Shown here: positions 34,421 to 44,275 of the stretch, one piece after another
Layout: each line of letters begins with the position of its first letter
Position numbering within the stretch: the stretch's first letter is position 1
Assembly: GCA_017562135.1 (NCBI GenBank)
Contig: QEYB01001670.1
Span: 1 to 64,000, forward strand
From: Dipylidium caninum
Taxonomy: Eukaryota; Platyhelminthes; Cestoda; Cyclophyllidea; Dipylidiidae
DNA length: 64,000 bases
Direction of reading: 5' to 3'
Notes under the pieces: model-generated
Databases searched by the model: none
The model's input: the letters and a program-made list of their open reading frames with translations, nothing else
Told to the model about the DNA's origin: nothing
Program-made: the position numbers and the translations under genes

Positions 34421-35173
34421 CATCTGGAGAAAAGCCAAAGCCTTCAAGTCCCCCTGCCTTTTCGCAGTAGCGCGGCGACGAGGGGAGAGCTGGAGTTAGG
34501 CGACGAAACCGCGGAGTAGACATTCCCTCTGGCCTCTGCACCGAGTGGGTCACTTGCCACCCTCCGCTTCCATTGGTTTATCGCTGTCACCGTCCATGCA
34601 TCGCCGGATTCGTTGGCCGTCGTCTGGGAGGGCATCTCTCGCAAGCTGAACGGGAGAATTAGCTCACAGTAACGAATACATTCACGCTTGGCGAGTGAGG
34701 GTCTCCAGGAGACTTTGGAGGAATGGTCTACCTTCTGGCCGATCCTTGGGGGGAGAATATGTGGATGGTGACAGAGGTGCATGCACATCATTCTCTTGCT
34801 AACTTCGCTGCTGACAGCCCTCCGAAGCAGTCCGTTTAAGAAAACCAGCTTGCACATTTGGTAGTGTAAAATTCAACCTCTAAAGTAGAAGACCTAGACG
34901 ACCGTGTGTGGTTGGGACGAGTAAAAATTAATTTCAATGCGACTCCTTCAATGCGACCTTGTGATCGCCATGGTTAGAGGCTTCACGAAGTGACCCTGCA
35001 TTCGCGGTGAACTTCACGGCTTTGCTGATCTCATGTCACCGCGTCGCGTGGGCGCTTCAATCCGTCAGACTCACACCACTGCAAACACCGTTCGTGACTC
35101 AGACGACAAAATATTGGTTGACTTCCACTCGAAGGGGATTATGGGTGTGACATTCGACCTCGACCTGACAAGC

Positions 35174-35188
35174 AGGAGTATATGAAGA
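35174..35188 (+). promoter_or_regulatory. TATA-like box of U7
   Basis: AAGCAGGAGTATATGAAGAC, preceded by TGACATTCGACCTCGACC and followed by GTGGCTGGCAGTG. D1 lies about 190 bp downstream. Confidence 0.55.
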
Positions 35189-35538
35189 CGGTGGCTGGCA
35201 GTGTTTCATCCCGAAAGAGACCAGACTGAACGAATTGTTGTCGTCGTGGCAGTCGTTGCCGCCGTTGGTGGTGCTTCTAGCGTGGCCTCTTCGCGGTTTC
35301 GTCACCTGACCTATCGCAATCCAACGCAACCTTTGCTCTCTCTATCCTCATAAGTGAGAAGGCGAGGTGAGTTGAGGCCTGTTGCCCTTATTCCGATGAA
35401 TATCTTGGTCGCATGTGCGGCAGTAGTGAGATTTGTAATATTCTGGTCGACAGCATGTGGAGGTAGATTTGAGAGATTAAAACAGCTGAAATGTCAGTGG
35501 AAGGACGTCTACGAGCGAGGTGGAGCAGAAGCACACGG

Positions 35539-35612
35539 CGAGCGAATGTGGCGCGCGATCTCAAAACGGACAGAAGTGGTTGCGTTTTGACATCTCACCG
35601 CCACATTTTCTC
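35539..35612 (+). repeat. Hairpin H1, U7 copy
   Basis: Left arm GAGCGAATGTGGCGCGCGAT then CTCAAAACGGAC; right arm TTGCGTTTTGACATCTCACC then GCCACATTTTCTC. TCAAAACG pairs with CGTTTTGA, whereas other copies have TCAAAGCG with CGCTTTGA or CGTTTTGA. Confidence 0.85.
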
Positions 35613-35974
35613 GCCCCTTTCGTCCGTCTCCGCCTCCCACCACATAAAGGATTTAGCCTCGTCCGATTTTCCTTCTCCTCCACCTCATCTCTTGTCGCTC
35701 TGTCAAACTCCACAACCCTCGGCAAAGGCTCAAATCTATCACTATCTCCGTTTCCCTTGTCGCATTCCCCACACATTCGTGTGTGAAGCGACGAAACCCA
35801 AAACTTCCATTCCATTGCGCCTTTGACGTCTCTTCTGCGACATCGCTGCTAACGCCAAATCTTTGAGCGTTCAACCACTTTGATAGAGGCAGAAGGGGAA
35901 AGTCATGTGTCGACAGCGGCACTTGGGTAAGTGGAACTTCGTCCAACATTGAGGCGGCGGAGAGTGACGTGGGT

Positions 35975-36050
35975 GATGGAATGTGGCGCTCGATTGGAAG
36001 ACTGACCCACCACCGTCAGTCTTGAAGTCGTGGCCCACATTCACTCACTC
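35975..36050 (+). repeat. Hairpin H2, U7 copy
   Basis: As in U6 but with a G at the last bulge position (ATTGGAAGACTGAC). It lies 48 bp downstream of an intact donor-like GGGTAAGT. Confidence 0.9.
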
Positions 36051-36375
36051 CAGACGCCCATTGCGGGACAGTTCTTTTGCCAAGGCTCTTGAGCTGGTGG
36101 GTGGAGAACATGTCAGTTTACTTCGAGTTCCCGTCCCAACAGTGGATGGTGGCGCGAGTCATCTCCTCGCAGAGGAAGACTTCGAATAAGGAACCAAAGA
36201 TCTGTGCAACAGATCATCCCGTTGGGGCGGTGAATAGGAAAAGCAGAGGTACCAACAGCGATGAAAGGAACTGGAAGGACGACTGTGGAGGACGCCAGGT
36301 TAGTCATTTAAGTGGTACGAAATGTGGATGCTCGTGCATGTGGGTTAATGCTTTCGACGAAGTGCAAAAGGTGGG

Positions 36376-36443
36376 TGGACGTGGGGCGTCATTCCACGAC
36401 CGACGGAGGCGCGTTGGTTGTGGTATGAACGCACCACATCCTC
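36376..36443 (+). repeat. Hairpin H3, U7 / left-arm copy
   Basis: Same arms and GGAGGCGC loop as U5 and U6. Its mirror copy is at 62,054-62,129. Confidence 0.85.
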
Positions 36444-36539
36444 TCATCTCAAACGACCGTTGGCTTGTCACGCTTCTCTCTTCCTTTACTTGCCCCTTGT
36501 CCCTTTTCCCTATTAATCCTGATTGTGTCATCCATTGTT

Positions 36540-38150
36540 GGGCCACTCTAACTCCGTCCTTTCGACTCTTCTCCTCCCAGTTTGCGCCTCCTGTCCTCCC
36601 GCGACCGGCGACTTCCAATCTCTTCCGTCCCCACTCTTCCTCCTCCCTACTCTCGATGTCTCATTGTTGCACGTGGTGATGGGAGTAGTGGGACGTACTG
36701 AGTTGGGGCCACTGGTTGTCCCCTCAAACAAGCGAGGAAAAGTCGCCGACTCCTGGTCATCCGTTCAACTGTGTGCTCACGGATCATCCATCTCACTTGG
36801 CGACTTGTATTCGCGCTCGACTTGCAAATAACGTCTTTGGCACCAATGAGCCTCCTTCACTGGCCCTCAGACACTGTTGCCCTTCTCCCCTCTTCAATCG
36901 AATTACTCCCCCTGGCATGATAACTTACCACTTCTTCTGACTCAAGAGAGGTCGCAGAAGTGCTGCCGGTCGCAATTTCCACGGACGAGAAGAGGTTCCT
37001 GCCCAAAACATAGGCTGTCTGGGGAGCCAAGTGGTAACTCGGATGCATTAGGCACTAGTGGAAGACGCGTAACGACGTAGTGCAGTCTTAATTTTGCAAA
37101 TGTGGTAACTGGCATCTCGGCGGAAGTCTTACCCTGCCCCAGCGCAGCTCCTAATTTTGTTTAACCAGTCCAATTCCACTTAGCCTGGCATCTACTGTTG
37201 CATCGCCTCCTGTGGACTAACTGAGAGAGGAAGGCTGGTGTGACAACTCAACAGGTTGGTGGCTGACAGTGTTCAATCACTCTCCACCACTACGAAATGG
37301 CACTTTAACTGCTACTGCTAGCGCATAAGTAGCTCACTGGCCCCAGAATCAACTAAGGACAAAATCTGGTCGGCTTTCTTGCCGTCAACACTCGAGGTTG
37401 ACAGTGGGCGCAGTTAGTGCTTTTCCAGACGGTCACCCACGGCGTGAAATTAGACGAAAATGAAGCCTGATGTCGGTACCAGTGGACCAAGAAGAAGAAT
37501 GCGCCATCACGGACCGTCGCGAGAACCATTTTGACGAAGGAGCGTCAAAAAGGGAGGTGATAAAGCACGTGGACGTGGCATGTCAAAGCGGAGCAGGAGA
37601 AGGGGGGGAGGAGGAGGAGAAGAAGCCGGCTGATGCGCATCCACTAGCCTTCCACAACTCTCCCTGTGAGAGCGGACGCGCGACGGCAGGCCCGAGCTGA
37701 CGGGTGGAGCAGACGTGCGGCGCCAGACGCGCTGATGCTGCCGACTACTCGCACTATCAGGTGAAACTGTAACTCCCTGTTACGTGGAGTGGGAAAATGC
37801 CGTGCCATGTGAAAGGGGTGAAGCACGACCTACAACTGATGAGCTGCGTGAACAGCTCGCCAACTACCCTGACGGATGCCCTCCCACACGAACTGTCGAC
37901 TGTCCCCTCTCCCCAGCCCCACCCTCCCCGCCAGTCCTATGGTTCACCAAGCAAACACACTTCCGGTCCGCTGTAAAGGTATTTAGTGCGGGTAAGGAGG
38001 AATCAGGAGATGGTCTACTGACATCTGATCAAAGATTTGACGAGGACACGACCACCGCATGTGCGATCACGGTGACAAGCAGACATTCGCACTGGGAACA
38101 GGCGCAACGCACTAATTAGAGATTTCACTCTGCGACACACTCGTCTTCAG
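36540..38150 (+). other. Left-arm sequence without recognised gene
   Basis: Mirrored at about 60.39-61.97 kb. The part at about 36,990-37,140 is a diverged direct repeat of 42,300-42,480 in the same arm (shared GGAGCCAAG.GGTAACTCGG and CTGGC.TCTCGGCG). Open frames occur on both strands and carry no known domain. Confidence 0.5.
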
Positions 38151-38528
38151 CCAGATTCTCGGCAACTGACGCTATTTAGCCAGTTTGTAGACCTTCCTCA
38201 TGGCGACCTGTGCACCAGCGGATTTCACCACTTCCAATGCTCCTTGGTTGACACCATCGTCTCCGCCACCACCACTTTGCCGTGCCTTTGTGGTGAAATT
38301 CATGTCTCAGCTGACCATGTCACGCTGTCGTGAGTGCGGATTAATCCGACAGACTGACACACGGCCAACCACGGCGTCCGGCACGACGATGACTTGACCG
38401 ACTCGGCTGAACGAACAGAAAAGCACAGAACAGAACACAACAGAACTGCGTGACTCAGACCACGCAGCATTGGTGGACTTCCACTCGAAGTCGAATATCG
38501 ACGTGACCTACGGCCTTGACCTGACAGG

Positions 38529-38541
38529 AGGGAGTATACGA
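38529..38541 (+). promoter_or_regulatory. TATA-like box of U8
   Basis: AGGGAGTATACGAAGACGG, a weaker core than in other units. Preceded by CGGCCTTGACCTGACAGG and followed by GTGTGTGAGCACG and a GTCGTTGTCGTCGTCG tract. The mirror is at about 59,992-60,004. Confidence 0.45.
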
Positions 38542-38813
38542 AGACGGATGCCGGCGGTGTGTGAGCACGTCACAGACCGGAGTGGATGAAGAACGTCACT
38601 GTCGTTGTCGTCGTCGTCCTCGTCGTCGTTTGAGGTGTTGGCTGTGGTGTAGGGGAGTCTAAGACGTGTTGATGTGCGGATGTCTTTTGCGGGTTTTAGT
38701 CTGTTCTCACCTCAGTCCTCACCTCGATCTCCGCCTCCTCCTCCTCCCCTCCTCATTATTGCCAAAAAAGACAAGGTGAGTTGATGGCTTCCGCCTTTCT
38801 CCCGGTGAATATT

Positions 38814-38892
38814 GTGATCGGATGTTTGGCGGTGCTTCACAACCGACGGGTCTGTGTCCGTTGCGAAGTTGCATGCCTAACATTCCCTCACC
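38814..38892 (+). repeat. Hairpin H4, U8 copy
   Basis: Left arm GTGATCGGATGTTTGGCGGT then GCTTCACAACCGAC, loop GGGTCTGT, right arm GTCCGTTGCGAAGTTGCATG then CCTAACATTCCCTCAC. The base GTGA..GGATGTTtGGC pairs with GCCTAACATTCCCTCAC. It lies about 40 bp downstream of D1. Confidence 0.85.
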
Positions 38893-38992
38893 GCGCACGC
38901 CATGCCTGCCTTTCTTTCCACATCGCCTCTTCGCCGGGACGACTCGTCTCAGTCTGGAGCGCGTCTTTTTCACTCTGTTGCCTGCACACGGT

Positions 38993-39065
38993 GAGCGAAT
39001 GTGGCGGGAGATGTCAAGGCGCACAGAAGTGGGTGCGCTTTGACTTCCCAGCGCCACATTTCCTC
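38993..39065 (+). repeat. Hairpin H1, U8 copy
   Basis: The left arm from 38,991 reads GTGAGCGAATGTGGCGGGAG then ATGTCAAGGCGCAC, loop AGAAGTGG. The right arm reads GTGCGCTTTGACTTCCCAGC then GCCACATTTCCTCAC. The paired arms are about 34-35 nt with about six mismatches or bulges. Confidence 0.9.
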
Positions 39066-39579
39066 ACCCTGCTCGTCCACTCACCTCTCCTTCTCCAACT
39101 CATTTCCCACCAACACAATCCTGCATCCCATTCTCTTCTCCCCCTCCGCATTGCCTCAAATCGCCCCACTTTCGAACATCCTCCACCCCCCCTCCCGCTT
39201 CTCGCATTTTGCGCAATTCCCCATTTCGTGCGACAGGCACCTCCTCGTGCGCAGTGACGGAATCCAACACTTCCGAGCACGCCTCGCTTCCAGTGATGAG
39301 GCGGCCGTCAGTGGAATGCATCCTCGACCTCGTCATTCCTCACTCGCTTCGTCTACTATCCACAGCCTCGTTATTCCTTTTGCCTCTTCCTCGCCCGCCC
39401 CTCCACGCATGCAAGGCGCTGAAGCGTTCATTTACGAACTGACGCAGTGGAGAGAAGGGAGTCATGGCAGTTGTGTGACTGCGGAACCCGCCTCTCCCGC
39501 GCAGAACTACAGTGCCCCAGGTGGGACCGCAAATCACAATGGCCAAACGCAAATGGACCCAGGCGCCCTTCTGCACTTC

Positions 39580-39600
39580 CACACACACACACACACACAC
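39580..39600. repeat. (CA)n microsatellite
   Basis: About ten AC units. The mirror (GT)n at 58,925-58,947 is slightly longer, one of the few visible differences between the arms. Confidence 0.9.
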
Positions 39601-39899
39601 TCAGGCTGAAGCGTGAGGAATTGGTGGAGCAAAGTCATGGATAACTGATAGCAGTGAATAAATGACAGGAACATGATCACTGCATGCATCAACGGGGAGC
39701 ACTTGAGGCTGACCACCTCAGATCCATGTTAAAGCGACGTGGCCCTGCATACGAGGCGAAATTCACGCCTCAGCTGGTCATGTCACCATGTCGCGAGAAC
39801 GGGCTAATCTGACAAGCTTACAAAAAACCCCCCGACCAACGTCCGTGACTCGGACGACGCAACTGACTCACTCCTACCCGAGACGGAGTGTCTGTGTGG

Positions 39900-39990
39900 C
39901 GCGCAAACTTGACCCGCTAAACAGGGGGGGGGGGGGTGAAGATCCGGTACGCCCGGCTGTGTGGGACCATGCCAGAGACCACACGGGATG
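39900..39990 (+). promoter_or_regulatory. Decayed P module of U8
   Basis: The upstream phrases are recognisable (AATTCACGCCTCAGCTGGTC, GTCCGTGACTCGGACGACG), but the TATA core is not present. A run of about 12 G residues and GGTACGCCCGGC stand in its place. Probably a non-functional promoter copy. Confidence 0.4.
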
Positions 39991-40110
39991 ATGCACTGTC
40001 GTCGTCCTCGTCGTTGTCGTTGGTGTTGTTGTTGTTGACGTCGTAGGCGTTCGCTCTGGCGAGGTGGAGGCTTAGACGTGTTGGTGTGGGAAGGTGTATG
40101 CCTCAACTGC

Positions 40111-40168
40111 GGATTCCACGACTGACATTCTACCGCCAGTCTCGAAGTCAAGGTGCATATTCACTCAG
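40111..40168 (+). repeat. Hairpin H2-like, U8 copy (decayed)
   Basis: GATTCCACGACTGAC and GCCAGTCTCGAAGTC pair at GACTGrC / GyCAGTC across a loop containing ATTCTACC. The right base GTGCATATTCACTCA matches other H2 copies. Mirror copy at about 58,356-58,415. Confidence 0.6.
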
Positions 40169-40832
40169 GGCACACACTCATTACGCAACAGACCATAGAC
40201 AAGATGGAATCCACGGTGGACGGAGGCGTTGTCGACGGAGCATGAAGTAGGAGGAGAGCGAGAAGGCTGTTGGCGAGACGGAGGGCTTGGGAGGATGAGG
40301 GCGAATGAAAGGCCGATGTGTGAATAGTGGCGACATACTTGATAGTTGCTGTTCTCGCGGCCGTCCACGGCCATATTTTCGGGTGGAGGTGGTTGGCACA
40401 AAGCCGAGGGTTATGCGAAGCACACCATTGGAGCGGCGAAATTGTGACCTTTTCGCACAGGAAGAGAGGAACGCGGACGCGTCCCCTGTGGTCCTCTCTT
40501 CGTCTTCTCCGTCTAATTGCAAATAGGAGAGGACGCAAGGGGAGGGGTGGTTGCCAAAGCAACCATTCCTTAGTCACAAATGCAAACGATTTTCCTGGTC
40601 TACTTCGAACCAGGTCGGATTTTGGGCCGCTTATTTGTGGAAGCTTTTTTTGCCCAAAAGAGGCGAGGGATTGATTGCAAAGATTACCTTTCGCACGACA
40701 GTGACACGCATTCCATCGCGTCTCCATGGCAGGACAAATACTACTCTGCTCCCCCAACCCGTCTCAGGAAAGTGAGTTGGCAGGGCTAGAAGTGGGCAAT
40801 CGTCTGTCTAGTAAGACATCTACCGTCTAACC

Positions 40833-40874
40833 GAGGAGGAGGAGGAGGAGGAGCAGGAGGAGGAGGAGGGGGAG
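40833..40874. repeat. (GGA)n microsatellite, left arm
   Basis: About 42 bp of GGA repeats with one interruption. The mirror tract (57,672-57,696) is about 18 bp shorter, accounting for the jump in arm alignment from a coordinate sum of 98,546 to 98,528. Confidence 0.9.
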
Positions 40875-42724
40875 ACAACTTCGGCCTTCTTCATCCTCCA
40901 CTACCGAAGGCTGCTTTGCTCGCCGAAATCCTGTCAGCCGGCAATGCCGAGTCCCCATATGGATGGACAACAGAGGTTCTGTGGCCGCCCACCCAGGCAG
41001 CAGTTCAGGTTCCTCGTCGGCAATACGCCTGCATTAGGCAGCACTGTCTCACGAGGCGAGTTTGGCCACTGGGACATCCATGCTGTCCACATCTCCCTAA
41101 TTCATCAGTCGCATGCCGTTCACTTGAAGCCTCCTTTTTCTTGTCGCTCATGGGGCTAAACAGTTTGCAATGCAGTCTCCCACTCACCCCCTGTCGAGTG
41201 ACATTCGGTCCAATGACTGCGCATGAAGGCTTGCTGCAAAGCTTTCATTGCCTTCTTCTCCACCAGGTTGCACAATGGAAGGCTGCTCCACACTCATATG
41301 CCTCTGGCTTCGGTGTTCTCGCAGCGTTGGCTGGCCAAACTAACGCTTGCAGACACCGCGACAAGGAGCCATTTGAAGGCTGATGCGTCAATGGCTGAAC
41401 CATGCTCCAGCCGCATTTGCTTGCGTCGAACAAGATTCACTTGTGGCCAAAGACCAACTCAGGCTGCCTGTTTTGCACACGAATTCCCACGTGGATGAGG
41501 CGAACGGTGGAGGTGTTCGCATCACCAAATACACACTTGTCACATAGGGAAGATGCTGCACAAAACGCTCTTTGCTGTTGGACAATCCAAGGGGTTCACG
41601 CCTTACCGACTACCACCTTCGGGGCAAGCAAAGTTTCATCCATTAAAAGCGCCCACTTTGATTGAGCGCCCATTTCTAACACAACATACTGGGGACAAGG
41701 CTTTTGAGGCCTCTTTCAATGGAAGAATCCACTTTCTTCTTTGTCTCTTTCGCGGCAGGCGTCCATATGTAAGTTTGTGTCTCCCCTCACAACTCGAATG
41801 TCTTCGAACTCTCCTCGGCTCCTCCTCCTCCTCCTCCCTGACTCTTCCTCCTCCCCAGGCGTGCGTGGCCACACAACCGCCCCTGATTGTTCGAGTCTTC
41901 CACCAGCTGTCGCCTCCACCACTTGTGCCTACTAAATCCCACCCAACCCCGAATCAACGGCACATTGTGTAGATCCGTACACGCATGCAAATGAACATTA
42001 ATCTCATGAAATATTTTATTTCCCAATTAGCAAACCTCCAAGAGCCACCAAGGCACCCAGTAAATCGAGACGGCGTCTTCCTTGAAGCAGCTAAATTGAG
42101 GTGTTGGGAAAGATTGTGGAAGCATTTTGTCCCCACTGGACGGAGGTGGGCAAAGGTGATGTGATTCACAAGAGGGTGAGACGGAAATTACGCCCTCAAA
42201 TGTGGTCGGAGCGAGCTCACCTCCTTGGCAGTTTTAACGCTTCCAAGAGGCAGAGGCGTGAAGTACCGATTCTATCACCTCCTCGCCGCAATTGCCGCTG
42301 GGGCACTTCGTGTTGCGAGTCACAGGAGCCAAGCGGTAACTCGGGAGCACTGAGCTATCACCGAACACTCGTAACGTCGTCATAAGGCCTTCATGTTCGG
42401 ATAGAATTGACTGGCGTCTCGGCGAGAGCCTTCCGTCCCCTCACGCACCTTCTGTTCACCTCTGCCTTGTTGACTTCACTTCGCTTCGCGGTCCAAGTGA
42501 ATGCCACTCACAGCGGATCCCTCGGGGCTCCTTCGTCGTGGACTAGTTGCGAGGTTAACATGACTGTCGGCTCCAACCGCATCCCTCGCTTCCTTAAGAG
42601 GTCTCACATCAACGGTAACAACCGTGAAATTCTCAAGTGTGGATTAACCGAAGAATGCAGAACAGTCAGACTGCTGTCAGATATGTAGCACTGCTTCGTC
42701 TCGATTCGACCATAGGTCAGACGA

Positions 42725-43195
42725 GTTCACGCATCAGATCCTTTGGCAATTCCAGGATGAGGAGGGCTGCAATGCCTCTGATCGAGTGCACACAAGGGGA
42801 AATTCAACACTTACACAACTGCTCCATTCAGAAATAATCACGGGTACATCGTCACTGCCATCAATCTCGGTGTCAGTAGGAGTATTGGGTGACCAGGACA
42901 TCTCGAAGTTTTCCACATTCCCTCCACACAATTTAACCTCTTCCATCCAGTCTACCAGGGAGCAGACATTGAGTAGGCTGTCGCCAGAGAAGGCGACTGC
43001 AGTCGGAGACAGAAGCCCCTCATCCTCCTCCTCCTCCTCCTCCTCCACTTCACACCCACATGTGATGCTCCTCTGCCACGAATGCGTGGATGCCTTGGAT
43101 ACCCACTTCTGTGCATCCTTCACCAAACGCTTCGCAGCCCTCCTCATCCTCGACTTGCCACAAGATCTCCGAGTGAACTCCTCTCACCCACAGCC
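42725..43195. repeat. Nested inverted repeat inside the arm
   Basis: A roughly 50-bp segment around 42,725-42,775 (GGATGAGGAGGGCTGC, GAGTTCAC) recurs in reverse complement at about 43,130-43,195 (GCAGCCCTCCTCATCC, GTGAACTC), separated by about 360 bp. The mirror pair lies in the right arm. It resembles a foldback element with a larger loop. Confidence 0.6.
43021..43048. repeat. (CCT)n microsatellite, left arm
   Basis: About eight CCT/CTC units. The mirror is at about 55,500-55,527. A 1-base difference in the flanking G run changes the reading frame between arms. Confidence 0.85.
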
Positions 43196-43633
43196 CAAAT
43201 CAGGCGGGAGCGGTGCAGCCTGCGAGTAGAGTGTGCGCCGACCACTCACAAACTCCATTTGAACGCTAAAATCAATATAATTTGTGCGAGCAGTCGAATA
43301 AACCAGCTAATCGATTTTGCATTATTCGATGATCAGTGAAAGTAAAGATGGCGGGGGAGGTGAAGAGAGGAGACGAGACGAGATAAAGGTTGTTAGAGGG
43401 GAGAGAGGCCATTCAAGGGAGGTATCCTCCTCCCAGCCACCTTTTCGGCGGTGATATGACCAATTGTGTTGGTCAACGACGTCGACTATGTCCACAGTGT
43501 CCTGCCACATATTGCTGAAAGACTAGCGACACCCATTCGCTGACTGGACACGCCTTTTAGCGTCACCGTTGGGTTGATGAGAGGAGGAGCAGATGTAAAC
43601 CATGCAATGTCACTTCACCTCATCGAGGACGTC

Positions 43634-44069
43634 TTCCGGTACTCGTCCTACCCAATTGGCCGCATACAAAATTGTATAAAAGCACAACAAATATAGGCAA
43701 AAATCCATAGCGCCAATTACGAATAACAACCGTTCCTATGATGAAGGACTATTTTGGAAGATATCGTAAGTTGGTATCGTAGATAGTTGCAATTCCTTAT
43801 ATATAACTCAATGAAACTTAGGGTAATGTTACCAGCCTTTACTAAAGCTATGTCTGCGGTGACATAATGATTAAAGTGTCAATTTTACTTCCATAGAGAA
43901 AAAGACTTTTCGTACGCATTTTACTGTCCTACCATATTTCCGCACTATCATTGGTTCTCTATGTGAATGGATGATTTTGAATGGCCTTTGAGCCTACTGA
44001 CTGCCATTTTACCTAAACCCCTTTGTACACTTCGGTAAGTAATTCCCTGTCGTAATGTTTTTCTGCTAG
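43634..44069. other. Spacer between left arm and INTS4 exons
   Basis: Unique sequence with higher A and T content than the arms. A good splice-donor-like TTCG|GTAAGT at 44,035 and an acceptor-like CTGCTAG at 44,069 would bound a 35-bp intron, but the exon this implies upstream has a nearby stop in the needed frame. No INTS4 N-terminal exon could be confirmed. Confidence 0.4.
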
Positions 44070-44146
44070 CACGCCCTGAGGCTGTTGGATATTTGCGCTT
44101 GTGGGCTAGTTCTTAGCTCCAACAGTACATTTTATCAGCGAAACAA
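44070..44146 (+). CDS. INTS4: INTS4, tentative upstream exon
   Basis: After an acceptor-like CTGCTAG, the frame translates to HALRLLDICACGLVL and continues for 25 codons plus two bases. This resembles the INTS4 HEAT segment that precedes the next exon (in animal INTS4 a leucine-rich helix of the same spacing). The frame would join the next exon in phase only if a 17-bp GT...AG segment (44,147-44,163) were removed, which is shorter than normal spliceosomal introns. The exon is therefore uncertain, and its own upstream partner was not found. Confidence 0.3.
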
Positions 44147-44163
44147 GTGATCATTTGTTATAG

Positions 44164-44275
44164 TGCACAGGGCCACGTACTCTCCCCGCTGCTAACCGGT
44201 ATGGATTTCATGAAGTCTCTCCGTGAACCGGTAGCTGTGGCCCAGAAATCGGATGATTTACACAGTGTACAAATT
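44164..44275 (+). CDS. INTS4: INTS4 exon (HEAT region)
   Basis: Reads AQGHVLSPLLTGMDFMKSLR and continues to HSVQI, ending at ATT|GTAAGT in phase 0. The acceptor is TTATAG (44,163) or CACAG (44,170); the choice depends on the unresolved upstream exon. Confidence 0.7.

Larger units (their letters stand above)
34720..36530 (+). repeat. Composite repeat unit U7
   Basis: Upstream block shared with U6; P module with TATA at 35,174; D1 GGCGAG|GTGAGTTGA at 35,367; H1 at 35.54 kb; shortened pyrimidine tract; D2 ACTTGG|GTAAGTGG at 35,927; H2 at 35.98 kb; D3 at 36,299; H3 at 36.38 kb. The part from H3 onwards (about 36.33 kb) is shared with the inverted repeat arms. Confidence 0.65.
38150..40170 (+). 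repeat. Composite repeat unit U8 (two P-type modules)
   Basis: First part: P with TATA at 38,529, D1 CAAG|GTGAGTTGA at 38,775, H4 at 38.81 kb, H1 at 38.99 kb, and a pyrimidine-rich tract. Second part (39.73-40.17 kb): a decayed P module whose TATA position is replaced by a G run, a GTC/GTT-rich tract, and an H2-like hairpin at 40.11 kb. Mirrored on the minus strand at about 58.36-60.38 kb. Confidence 0.6.
36330..43633 (+). repeat. Left arm of large inverted duplication
   Basis: This roughly 7.3-kb segment reappears in reverse complement at 54,914-62,200. Coordinates of matching points add up to 98,547 at the inner end and drift to 98,504 at the outer end, so only small indels separate the arms. 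The inner end is sharp: similarity stops after the shared GAGGACGTC (43,633 / 54,914). The arm carries U8, several microsatellites and no recognised gene. The arms are so similar that the duplication, or homogenisation between arms, must be recent. Confidence 0.9.
40200..43633 (+). other. Left-arm inner part without recognised gene
   Basis: Mirrored at 54,914-58,330. No domain was recognised in any frame. A minus-strand frame of 137 codons (42,734-43,147) with a run of glutamates is open here, but the mirror copy has 1-base deletions that break it. The glutamates simply translate a trinucleotide repeat. This argues against a conserved protein. Confidence 0.5.

Noticed and set aside
38781..39609. 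Long overlapping frames in U8 and its mirror (158-220 codons)
   Set aside because: They run through hairpins H4 and H1 and pyrimidine-rich DNA in several frames at once. The frames differ between mirror copies because of small indels.
42734..43147. 137-codon minus-strand frame with a poly-glutamate run
   Set aside because: The mirror copy at 55,400-55,817 has two 1-base deletions that break the frame, and the glutamates come from a trinucleotide repeat.
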